From the NCBI GenBank assembly GCA_964640945.1, contig CAZXIV010000015.1, positions 1 through 29,656 of the forward strand: a DNA stretch of 29,656 nucleotides, read 5' to 3'. Below the pieces are notes generated by a model. The model had not been told where the DNA came from and ran no database searches. It worked only from the letters and a program-made list of their open reading frames with translations. This stretch comes from JAGOUB01 sp964640945 (GTDB lineage: Bacteria; Patescibacteriota; Gracilibacteria; Peribacterales; Peribacteraceae). Shown one piece after another: positions 6,687-14,103 of the stretch. Each line of letters begins with the position of its first letter. Positions within the stretch are counted from its first letter, which is position 1. The position numbers and the translations under genes are program-made.

Positions 6687-9600
6687 ATGCCTCACACAGA
6701 GTCCCACTCCCGTGCTCGAAAATCGTTCTGGCACATGCTCGCCCATCTTCTCGGGTTGGTGATGCTTGCGGTCATCATTGCGACCATCGTCGCCATCGTG
6801 CACATACCGAGCGCCGCCCCAACCCCCATGCCGACTGCCGATCGCCCCGCCCGGATCTTCCGGCCCGGCTATGGTCAGCAGTTGCAGGACCAGCCCATCA
6901 TGATCAAGGGTCCTGGCTCCGGTCCGCTCGTGTATCTCAACGGCGAGTATATCCCGCTGCCGCCGCTGCCGGGCGTGCCCAGAGATTCTGCCATCATTGC
7001 TCAGACGGTCCAGATTGGTCAGAAGACGAACCAATTCGAAACCTTTAACGTGTACGAAGTAATCTTCGACAACTCCACCAAGCAAGAAATCAGCGCCGAA
7101 AACATCTACCTGATGCCAATTAAGCCGACTGCTGGCCCGGCCAATACGACCGTCCCTGAATGTGACCTGAATGAAATTTTAGTGGACGAATATGGAATTG
7201 AGAAAACAGATGCCGCTGCCTACGGCTACGAATATGCCGACGCGAACGGTGCAGCTGAGGCCGCCCTCCTGGCTGTGGACGCCAATAACGACAACATCCC
7301 TGACAACACGTTTGCGACCATTTTCTTCAACACCTTCTTCAAGACCGACGATGTGCCACTCGAGAGTCTCGCCGACTTTGATGCCTACAATGTCACCTTC
7401 GAAGATACGGCTACCCTGACATCCGGTCCGGATCGGCTGTTCGCTATCGTCACGGATAGCGGCACCTTCATTGACCCCACGGCTTGCCGCCCGCGCTGCG
7501 GCAACGGTGATATCGAGTCGCCTGAAGCCTGCGACCCCGACACCGGTACCACTTCCAGCGACGGCATCGCGGAGTCTGTTTCGTCCACTTGCAACGACGA
7601 TTGCTCATCCGTCGATTGCGGCGATACCATCGTCAACGAGGAGGCGAACGAGGAGTGCGACGACGGCAATGAAGACAGTCACGACACCTGCACCAACGAG
7701 TGCACCGACGCCATTTGCGGCGACGGCTACGTTCAGTCGGGCGAGGATTGCGACGACGGCAACGAAAACGACGACGACGGCTGTACCGCCTGTGCTGAAG
7801 ATATTGGTTACTACTGCGTCAACAGTGATGCCGATCTCGATATTGAGGATTGGCCCGAAAGCGTCTGCGACACGGATTGTGGCGATGCCATCGTGGGTGG
7901 CTTCGAGTTTTGCGACCAGGGTTCCAGCCTTAACGGCACCCCTGGTAGCTGCTGCACCGACGAGTGCAACATTCGCGCGGCCGATGAACAGTGTCGCGCC
8001 GCCAGTGGCGTCTGCGACATCGCGGAGTACTGCGATGGTCTCGATGAAGACTGCCCGGCCGACGAGGTGGAAGATGTTTCTACCTCATGTCGCGCTGCAG
8101 CCGGCGTCTGCGACACGGCCGAGTACTGCGACGGCTCTGCCAAGAGCTGCCCTGCCAATGCCTTCGTGAGTAACGACGTCTCCTGCCGCGATTCGACGGA
8201 TGGCGGCGTCTGCGACACTACCGAGTACTGCGACGGCTCCGCCGCTACCTGCCCGGCCGAAAACTACGCTCTGAACGGCAACTCTTGCGCGGATGACAGC
8301 AATGAATGCACCCAGAACATTTGTGACGATAACCTGTGCACCCATCCTAATGAGGTCGACGGTACTGATTGTGCCGAAGTGAATGGAAATGAATGCACCG
8401 AGTGGTATTGCTTTGGAGGCTCATGCGCGCAGGTTGATGTCTCCAATGGTGCGCTCTGTGGCGATATGGCCGTGGATTACTGCTACCTCCCGAGCGTGGA
8501 GTGTGAGCCCGAGACGGACGGTTACAGCCAGTGCATGGTGTGCGGAAATGGCATTCTCGAAGAGGGGAATGAAGCCTGCGACGACGGTGATACGAGTCCG
8601 GGGGATGGGTGTAACGCCAGCTGCCAAGTGGAGAGTGGTTGGTCCTGTGACGGCGACTGTGGCGAAGTGAGTATTTGTGCGCAGAATTGCCCGGTTGGCA
8701 ATGCCTGCTCCGCGTCTTCGAATGATGGCAACGCTTGTACGGTCGATGTGTGCAACGCTAGTAACGTGTGTGTTGCCGGCGGCAGCGGTACTGGCTGGAC
8801 CGCCTATGCGTCCTCCGGATCCGCCTGTAGCGCCGATACCGAGCTTTGCACCGACGATATCTGCAACGGTGCGGGCACGTGCGCCACGGAGGACGTTGAT
8901 GATGGCACCCCTTGCTTAAACCTGGCCAACGGCGATCCAATCGATAACGGCCACTGCTATGGCGGCGTCTGCGACAACTATTGCGGCGACGGCGTTACCG
9001 ATGATTGGGAAGACTGCGACGAAGGCGACGATAACGGCACACTCACGTCCTGCTGTTCCGCGACCTGTTCGTACCTTGAAGCCGATGAAGAGTGCCGCGC
9101 CGCAGACGGGGTCTGCGACGTGGCCGAAGTGTGCACTGGCAGTTCGGCCGACTGCCCGGCGGATGCCTTCGATTCCGAAACGCAGTGTCGTGCTGCGTCC
9201 GGCGAGTGCGATCCGGCCGACATCTGCGACGGCACCCAAGTCGACTGCCCGGATAACGAAGATGGTTGGGCGGCGGTCGAGGATGACGCCTGCGACGACG
9301 GAGACGCTGATGATTGCCACTTTGGCACCTGCACCGACGGCTTGTGCGACAACACCCTGAACTTTGACGTCAACGGCACCCAGTGCGGCGACAGCGATTG
9401 GTGCTACGACGGCACCTGCTACGAGTGTGGGAACGGCGGCGCTCCCGATCCGGGCGAGGAATGTGATGAGGGCGGCGGCAATGGCTCGGACACCTCCTGT
9501 TGCGATAGCGTCTGTCTCTTCCGCAGTGTGTCCAGTGTCTGCCGCGATTCCGCCGGTTTCTGCGATGTTGCCGATTACTGCACCGGTGCGGCCGGCGCGT

Positions 9601-9974
9601 GCCCAACCGATGAGTTTGAGAGTGACGACACCGTCTGTCGGGCGTCCGCTGGTGAGTGCGATGAAATCGAGTACTGCAGCGGCTCGGGTGCCACCTGTCC
9701 GTCTCAAAGCTATAGCGTGATCAACGGCACCACCTGCACGGACGATGCTAACCCCTGCACGGATAACACCTGCTCTAATGGTTCCTGCACTGCCAATAAC
9801 AACGCCTCCGCGTGCAACGATGGCGATGGCAACACCTGCACTTCCGGAACGTGCACGGGTGGCGCTTGTTCCGCGAGCAACCTCGTCGACGGCGCCTCTT
9901 GCCCCAGTGGCATCTGTCAGCAGAATGCATCTGCTTGCCCTGGTGAGGGTTTCTGCTGTTTCCCAGTCTTCTAA
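6687..9974 (+). CDS. Membrane-anchored cysteine-rich protein with disintegrin-like and DUF4215-type repeats
   Basis: A 1,095-residue protein anchored by one N-terminal membrane segment (about residues 15-39, LLGLVMLAVIIATIVAIV), with the rest predicted outside the cell. Residues 40-270 are cysteine-poor and include a calcium-loop-like DANNDNIPD. The remainder is very cysteine-rich. DUF4215/Myxococcus-type repeats are seen as CGDGYVQSGEDCDDGN and CGNGILEEGNEACDDGD, plus degenerate copies. Seven units resemble ADAM/snake-venom disintegrin cores (CR-x5-CD-xxEYC-x-G-x4-CP), starting near residues 436, 468, 500, 803, 834, 952 and 984. Many cysteines imply disulfides, so an oxidising outside location is likely. 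The ATG at 6687 was chosen because it sits just before the membrane segment and after a pyrimidine-rich stretch; 6660 is the alternative. Adhesion is a reasonable guess, not shown. Confidence 0.88.
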   Translation: MPHTESHSRARKSFWHMLAHLLGLVMLAVIIATIVAIVHIPSAAPTPMPTADRPARIFRPGYGQQLQDQPIMIKGPGSGPLVYLNGEYIPLPPLPGVPRDSAIIAQTVQIGQKTNQFETFNVYEVIFDNSTKQEISAENIYLMPIKPTAGPANTTVPECDLNEILVDEYGIEKTDAAAYGYEYADANGAAEAALLAVDANNDNIPDNTFATIFFNTFFKTDDVPLESLADFDAYNVTFEDTATLTSGPDRLFAIVTDSGTFIDPTACRPRCGNGDIESPEACDPDTGTTSSDGIAESVSSTCNDDCSSVDCGDTIVNEEANEECDDGNEDSHDTCTNECTDAICGDGYVQSGEDCDDGNENDDDGCTACAEDIGYYCVNSDADLDIEDWPESVCDTDCGDAIVGGFEFCDQGSSLNGTPGSCCTDECNIRAADEQCRAASGVCDIAEYCDGLDEDCPADEVEDVSTSCRAAAGVCDTAEYCDGSAKSCPANAFVSNDVSCRDSTDGGVCDTTEYCDGSAATCPAENYALNGNSCADDSNECTQNICDDNLCTHPNEVDGTDCAEVNGNECTEWYCFGGSCAQVDVSNGALCGDMAVDYCYLPSVECEPETDGYSQCMVCGNGILEEGNEACDDGDTSPGDGCNASCQVESGWSCDGDCGEVSICAQNCPVGNACSASSNDGNACTVDVCNASNVCVAGGSGTGWTAYASSGSACSADTELCTDDICNGAGTCATEDVDDGTPCLNLANGDPIDNGHCYGGVCDNYCGDGVTDDWEDCDEGDDNGTLTSCCSATCSYLEADEECRAADGVCDVAEVCTGSSADCPADAFDSETQCRAASGECDPADICDGTQVDCPDNEDGWAAVEDDACDDGDADDCHFGTCTDGLCDNTLNFDVNGTQCGDSDWCYDGTCYECGNGGAPDPGEECDEGGGNGSDTSCCDSVCLFRSVSSVCRDSAGFCDVADYCTGAAGACPTDEFESDDTVCRASAGECDEIEYCSGSGATCPSQSYSVINGTTCTDDANPCTDNTCSNGSCTANNNASACNDGDGNTCTSGTCTGGACSASNLVDGASCPSGICQQNASACPGEGFCCFPVF

Positions 9975-10008
9975 GCCTTGACTGTCCGAAGGTAGAAAAG
10001 CGATTAAT

Positions 10009-10044
10009 CCTCCCCGGCGGCAAGCCATCTTGCCACCGGGGAGG
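10009..10044 (+). terminator. Terminator-like hairpin after the large cysteine-rich gene
   Basis: CCTCCCCGG (10009-10017) pairs with CCGGGGAGG (10036-10044), and inside it GGCAAG (10019-10024) pairs with CTTGCC (10029-10034). The following TCGTGTTT is only a weak T-run, so termination may be partial and allow read-through into the next cysteine-rich gene. Confidence 0.65.
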
Positions 10045-10083
10045 TCGTGTTTAGAGGCTATTTTTGGTAGCCTGAAGCTGTTG

Positions 10084-11496
10084 ATGCTGGCCTCCCTCTC
10101 GATCTCCGTGCGTGCATTCTTGGCGCTCTTACTTGTGAGCCTTGCTCTCGCCGCGCCTGGTTTGGCGCTGGCCCAGACGAGTCCGGCTGGCCTGACGGCT
10201 GCGAAAGCATTCGGATACTGTGGAGACTATGTTTGTAACACCTTCGAAGATTGCAGCTACTGCCAGGCCGATTGCGGACAGTGTGAGTGCGGCAACGGTA
10301 TCGCCGTCTTAGGCGAGGAGTGTGATACCAATGATCTCAAGGGTGAAACCTGCGAGAGTATGGGGTACGACTACGGCGAGCTACAGTGCGCCGATACGTG
10401 CACGATCGATCAATCGGAGTGCGATTTCGACGTCTGTAGCGATAGCTTGGCGACGGGCAGTGAGGAGTGTGACGATGAGGATTTTAGGGGGGAGACGTGC
10501 CAAACAATGGATGCAAACTACGATAGCGGTGAATTGACATGCACCGACGATTGCGAGATTGATCTCTCTCACTGCTATGACTGCGGGGATGGCATGATGG
10601 ATCCGGACGAAGAGTGTGACGGCAACGATTTTGGCGGCGAAACCTGTGAAGATTACGGCTACGACAACGGCGATCTGTACTGCAATGACGATTGCACGGT
10701 CGATTATGAGGATTGCTACGACGATATCTGTGGAGACAATGAAGCGACCGGCACTGAAGCCTGCGACGGCAACGATTTTCGTGGCGAGGATTGCACCGAT
10801 TATCAGTTCGATGGTGGCGATCTAATTTGCACCGGCAGCTGCACGATTGATCCTTCCGACTGTTACGATGATCTTTGCGGCGATTCTGTCGTTCAGGAAG
10901 AAGAGGGCGAAGAGTGCGACGACGGCGGTAATATCAATAACGACGGTTGCAGCGCCTCGTGCCAGGAGGAGTACTGCGGCGACGGAATTACGAATTACAA
11001 CATGGATACGGGCGCCATGGATGAATGTGATAACGGTATCGATAATAGTGATCAGGAGCCCGATGCCTGTCGAACGGACTGTACTGAGCCGTACTGCGGG
11101 GATGCTATCGAGGATTCCCTCCTCTATAAGGAAGAGTGTGATGACGGCAATCAACAGGAATACGACGGGTGCTTTGGGTGCGAAATCGAGCAGCTCTACT
11201 GCTGCACGCAGTACACGCTGGCCGGCGTGCCGTCACAAGTCCTGAGCGACAAATGCGTCAATAGCCGGGTCGAGTACGATCCATTCACGTGTGAGTTCAC
11301 CTGCGATGCGGATTACTGCGCAGCCTGCGGCTATACCGGCGTTCTCGCCCAGTTCTTTTGCCCGCCCGATTTCTGTAGTCAGCTCGGCTGCGTGCCTGGC
11401 CAGCCGACGGTCTTAGGCTGGATCATGGAGCTCTTAAACTTCCCCTGGAACCTGCAATCTTCCTCCTGCGAAATTAGCCCTCTTTGCCCGGTTTGA
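10084..11496 (+). CDS. Secreted cysteine-rich repeat protein
   Basis: A 470-residue protein with a classic Sec signal peptide (AFLALLLVSLALAAPGLALA, predicted cut before QTSPAG). From about residue 69 come four tandem units of roughly 48 residues: CGxxxxxxxEECDxxDF-x-GETC, then about ten residues, then GxLxCxxDCxIDxSxC. After them are three DUF4215-like units (GEECDDGGNINNDGCSASCQ and two diverged copies) and a unique cysteine-rich C terminus without a membrane anchor. Such repeats are common in myxobacterial and Patescibacteria surface proteins. The start ATG at 10084 was chosen for the signal peptide; the weak TTG at 10030 was rejected. It shares the DUF4215 repeat type with the gene before it, suggesting a functional pair. 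Confidence 0.88.
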   Translation: MLASLSISVRAFLALLLVSLALAAPGLALAQTSPAGLTAAKAFGYCGDYVCNTFEDCSYCQADCGQCECGNGIAVLGEECDTNDLKGETCESMGYDYGELQCADTCTIDQSECDFDVCSDSLATGSEECDDEDFRGETCQTMDANYDSGELTCTDDCEIDLSHCYDCGDGMMDPDEECDGNDFGGETCEDYGYDNGDLYCNDDCTVDYEDCYDDICGDNEATGTEACDGNDFRGEDCTDYQFDGGDLICTGSCTIDPSDCYDDLCGDSVVQEEEGEECDDGGNINNDGCSASCQEEYCGDGITNYNMDTGAMDECDNGIDNSDQEPDACRTDCTEPYCGDAIEDSLLYKEECDDGNQQEYDGCFGCEIEQLYCCTQYTLAGVPSQVLSDKCVNSRVEYDPFTCEFTCDADYCAACGYTGVLAQFFCPPDFCSQLGCVPGQPTVLGWIMELLNFPWNLQSSSCEISPLCPV

Positions 11497-11522
11497 TCAG
11501 CTTAGTGATCAGGACCTGATCA
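11494..11522. promoter_or_regulatory. Three TGATCA sites upstream of cysS
   Basis: TGATCA occurs at 11494, 11506 and 11517, spaced 12 and 11 bases, about one helical turn each. The last two form an inverted repeat, TGATCAGG (11506-11513) and CCTGATCA (11515-11522). The array spans the stop codon of the cysteine-rich gene and ends 16 bases before the cysS ATG. It may be an operator or a short hairpin. Confidence 0.4.
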
Positions 11523-11538
11523 GGTAGTCTCTGTCCAC

Positions 11539-13041
11539 ATGGTGCTCCGCCTCTACAACACCCTCAAAAAAGGCGAAGAAGACTTCCGACCGCTTGATGC
11601 TACCGCTGCCGCGGCCGAGGGTCGCCCGGCCCGCGTGACAATCTATACCTGCGGTCCGACGGTCTACGGTCGCCCGCACATCGGCAACTACGCCTCATTC
11701 CTGATGGCCGACCTTCTTTGCCGCTGGCTGGAGGCTGGCTGGGGCTACGTCGTGCGCCAGGTAAAGAACATCACCGACGTGGGCCACCTTGTACGCGATG
11801 CCGATAGTGGCGAGGATAAGATCGAGAAGCAGGCGCGCGAGGAGCATGGCGAAGTCACACAAAAGAGCGTGCTGGCGGTCGCCAAGCACTATGAGGATCT
11901 CTATCTTGCCGACGAAAAAGACTTGAATTTTCGCTCTATAGAGCCAAAAGACCGTCCCCATGCCAGCGCCTATGTGCCGCAGATGGTCACGATGATCGAG
12001 AGTCTGCTCACGAGCGGCCATGCCTACGCCGCCCCCGATGGGATCTACTTTGACGTTACCAGCCGCATGCCCACGCCCTACGGCTCACTATCCGGCAATA
12101 CCCTCGATCACCTCTCCGCCGGCGCGCGCATCGAAGTAAACGAAGACAAACGCCACCCCGCTGACTTCGCCCTCTGGAAGTTCTGTGTCGGCGCCAATGA
12201 GCAGCACGTCCTGCGCTGGCCCTCACCCAAGAGCCCAGCCGGTGAAACGTGGCCCGAGGGCTTTCCGGGTTGGCACATCGAGTGTTCGGCCATGAGCCGC
12301 GAGCTCCTGGGTGATCAGATTGATATCCATACGGGGGGTGAGGACAATATTTTTCCGCACCATGAGTGTGAAATCGCTCAAAGCGAGTCTGTGACTGGTA
12401 AAAAGCCATTTGTGAGCATGTGGCTGCACCGCCGCCGCCTCGATTTGAAGGGGGAGAAAATGTCAAAAAGTCTTGGCAACGTGCTCACCTTGGATGTCAT
12501 CACAAACAAGGGCTACAGCCTGATGGACCTGCGCTACTACTTCCTCTCGGTGCATTACCGTACGAATTTAAAATTTGATTGGGATGGTCTCGAGGGCGCC
12601 AAGGTCGCGCGTGAGAAGATCATGGAGTGGATGGCGGAGATTGATCAGGGAGTAGGTATGGATGTTGAGACTGGTCACAACGATGATATGGCTGGAAAGA
12701 CAATCGAAGAATTTAAGCGATGCATGAATGAAGATCTCAATGTGTCTGGAGCACTCGCAGAAGTATTTGAATTGAAAAATTATTTCCACAAGTATCAGCC
12801 TTTCGCCAAGGAAGAGTCGGACAAATACCGTAGTTTCATCAAGATGGTGCGCCACACCTTCGGCTGCTTTGAGCCCGAGGTTCTCGTTGTTTCTCCGCAA
12901 GCTCAAGCCATTCTTGATCAGCGCGATCTGGCTCGAAAAAATAAAGACTTCGCCGCTTCCGATCGCCTGCGTGACGAACTGCTCGCCATCGGCTGGCAGG
13001 TGAAAGACACGAAGGAGGGTCAGAAGCTCAGCCGCGCCTGA
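11539..13041 (+). CDS. cysS: Cysteinyl-tRNA synthetase
   Basis: Charges tRNA-Cys with cysteine in a class I, zinc-dependent reaction. It shows YTCGPTVYGRPHIGNY with zinc ligand Cys38 and the HIGH-type motif HIGN at 47-50, the GWHIECSAM zinc-site segment, HTGGEDNIFPHHECE, and KMSKS at 307-311. The C-terminal third is the helical anticodon-binding part, and the length of 500 residues is normal. The ATG at 11539 gives the usual VLRLYNTL start. No Shine-Dalgarno is visible; GTCTCTGTCCAC precedes the ATG. A stretch around 12,640-12,800 is poorer in G+C than the rest but remains in frame and conserved. Its position directly after two cysteine-rich genes is notable but may be chance. Confidence 0.97.
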   Translation: MVLRLYNTLKKGEEDFRPLDATAAAAEGRPARVTIYTCGPTVYGRPHIGNYASFLMADLLCRWLEAGWGYVVRQVKNITDVGHLVRDADSGEDKIEKQAREEHGEVTQKSVLAVAKHYEDLYLADEKDLNFRSIEPKDRPHASAYVPQMVTMIESLLTSGHAYAAPDGIYFDVTSRMPTPYGSLSGNTLDHLSAGARIEVNEDKRHPADFALWKFCVGANEQHVLRWPSPKSPAGETWPEGFPGWHIECSAMSRELLGDQIDIHTGGEDNIFPHHECEIAQSESVTGKKPFVSMWLHRRRLDLKGEKMSKSLGNVLTLDVITNKGYSLMDLRYYFLSVHYRTNLKFDWDGLEGAKVAREKIMEWMAEIDQGVGMDVETGHNDDMAGKTIEEFKRCMNEDLNVSGALAEVFELKNYFHKYQPFAKEESDKYRSFIKMVRHTFGCFEPEVLVVSPQAQAILDQRDLARKNKDFAASDRLRDELLAIGWQVKDTKEGQKLSRA

Positions 13042-13235
13042 AGACTTCACGATCACGCTCTACAGGGTTGGCCGCCCAGTGGCGGTGCCGTCACGCGGTT
13101 GGCGATGTGTCCGCGAGTAATGGCGGCGCGCTGTTTGAGGCCGCGCGACTCAAGAGAGGTGCGGCCGAGTTCGCGCCGCCCGCGGACCGAGCCATTCCGC
13201 GTAGGCAACGCCACGACAGCGGCCTGTTTCTTTCT

Positions 13236-13278
13236 CCACTTTCTTTGCGCCAAAGAAAGTGGATACCGTGGGTTGGCA
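13236..13278. repeat. Perfect 11-bp hairpin next to a dispersed repeat copy
   Basis: CCACTTTCTTT (13236-13246) and AAAGAAAGTGG (13252-13262) form a perfect inverted repeat with a five-base loop. The right arm runs directly into GGGTTGGCACC, a copy of the repeat unit found twice at 5-95. It looks like an intergenic repeat element; no transposase is nearby. Confidence 0.55.
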
Positions 13279-13487
13279 CCGACCTGAGAGATGATCACCC
13301 GAAAAACGTCTTCTACAAACGCGCTATAAACGCTCCGAATTCTCTTGGAGGATGCAACCCTCCAGACTCTCCAAAGACAGCCTCAGCGGACTCGCCAGAC
13401 ACTTTTTCGGACAGGAAGAGGTGAAAAACTGCCGAAATGTGTGCTGAATTGCACGTAGCAGGGGGCTTTGCAGGGGGTCTAAGACAA

Positions 13488-13503
13488 ATTTTGTATACAA
13501 AAT
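13488..13503. promoter_or_regulatory. 16-base perfect palindrome, possible operator
   Basis: ATTTTGTATACAAAAT is perfectly self-complementary and AT-rich in a GC-rich setting. This is the usual shape of a dimeric regulator site. No promoter clearly overlaps it. Confidence 0.35.
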
Positions 13504-13562
13504 GTGAACAAAACAGCACGGACCGCAAGGGCTAAACGAATATTTACACAAGGAACCCCACC

Positions 13563-13605
13563 CCTGATCAACTCTAATTCCGGGATGATCAGGCCCCCTT
13601 TTTTT
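13563..13605 (+). terminator. TGATCA hairpin followed by a T-run
   Basis: CCTGATCA (13563-13570) pairs with TGATCAGG (13586-13593) around a 15-base loop, followed by five C and seven T. It could be a terminator. The arms are the same sequence as the inverted repeat before cysS at 11506-11522. Confidence 0.45.
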
Positions 13606-13626
13606 GCCGGTTCCGGGCCGTTCCCT

Positions 13627-13656
13627 TTGCTAGAATCCGCTTTTGAACAATTTTAT
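13627..13656 (+). promoter_or_regulatory. Possible promoter of the S-layer gene
   Basis: TTGCTA (13627-13632) and TTTTAT (13651-13656) are separated by 18 bases. The predicted start near 13,663 coincides with the start of a strongly structured stretch. The match is modest; a TATATA at 13,879 is a possible later -10 box without a good partner. Confidence 0.35.
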
Positions 13657-13662
13657 GGTACT

Positions 13663-14103
13663 CCTGGAGGCGCAAGGTCATCGACTATCGGTGTAACACC
13701 ACCCCTTTCCGGGCGTTTGGAGGGGTGCACAGGATGACCTTCGCGGCTTGCACCTCAGCAGACCGCGTCGGTAGGATCTCTCTGATCCGCCTCCCTCGGA
13801 TGCGTGGTCCTGTGACAGTTCTTTGACACAACGGCATCTCGCCCTTCCTCCAAGTCGGACGAGCTTCACATCCCTCCTTATATAGGGATCGTGCTTCATT
13901 GGTTTTGTTCCCCACACCAATCAATTGCTTTGCCGGCGTGTCGTCTCTTTAGGTTTAAGGAGGGGAGCGAGTCGCCCTGCGACCGCTCAGCCCGCACCCG
14001 GGAAGGTACACGGTGGTGGAATCCAACCTACTACGCGATTCACTTAGACACACAGCACAGACACGCTTCATTTCTTTATTTTATATTTCTCCTCTTTCTC
14101 CGT
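13663..14103 (+). other. Long structured leader of the S-layer gene
   Basis: About 440 bases without a gene. AAGGTCATC (13674-13682) pairs perfectly with GATGACCTT (13733-13741), enclosing CACCCCT (13700-13706) paired with AGGGGTG (13721-13727). Further hairpins are GGATC/GATCC (13774-13788) and ATCCCT/AGGGAT (13870-13889). AAGGAGG at 13957-13963 looks like a ribosome-binding site but has no start codon after it. The last 18 bases before the ATG are TTTCTCCTCTTTCTCCGT. Long stable leaders are known for other S-layer mRNAs. Confidence 0.5.

Larger units (their letters stand above)
13042..13626. other. Intergenic region without a convincing gene
   Basis: Several short open frames overlap here on both strands, but none has family signatures or start signals. 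The region holds a GC-rich part (13,060-13,200), a strong hairpin (13,236-13,262) next to a copy of the repeat seen at 5-95, a small hairpin TGGAGG/CCTCCA near 13,347-13,365, the doubled GCAGGGGG near 13,458-13,478, a 16-base palindrome and a TGATCA hairpin with a T-run. Confidence 0.6.

Noticed and set aside
8916..10028. 370-codon open frame opposite the large cysteine-rich gene
   Set aside because: The Ala, Val and Gly repeats are the antisense of the cysteine repeats; no start signal.
13053..13298. Small overlapping open frames in the gap after cysS
   Set aside because: Several frames on both strands are open because of GC-rich sequence; none has a start signal or recognisable family.
13990..14040. 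T-box leader
   Set aside because: GGTACACGGTGG only loosely resembles the T-box motif, and the gene downstream is not an amino-acid or tRNA gene.
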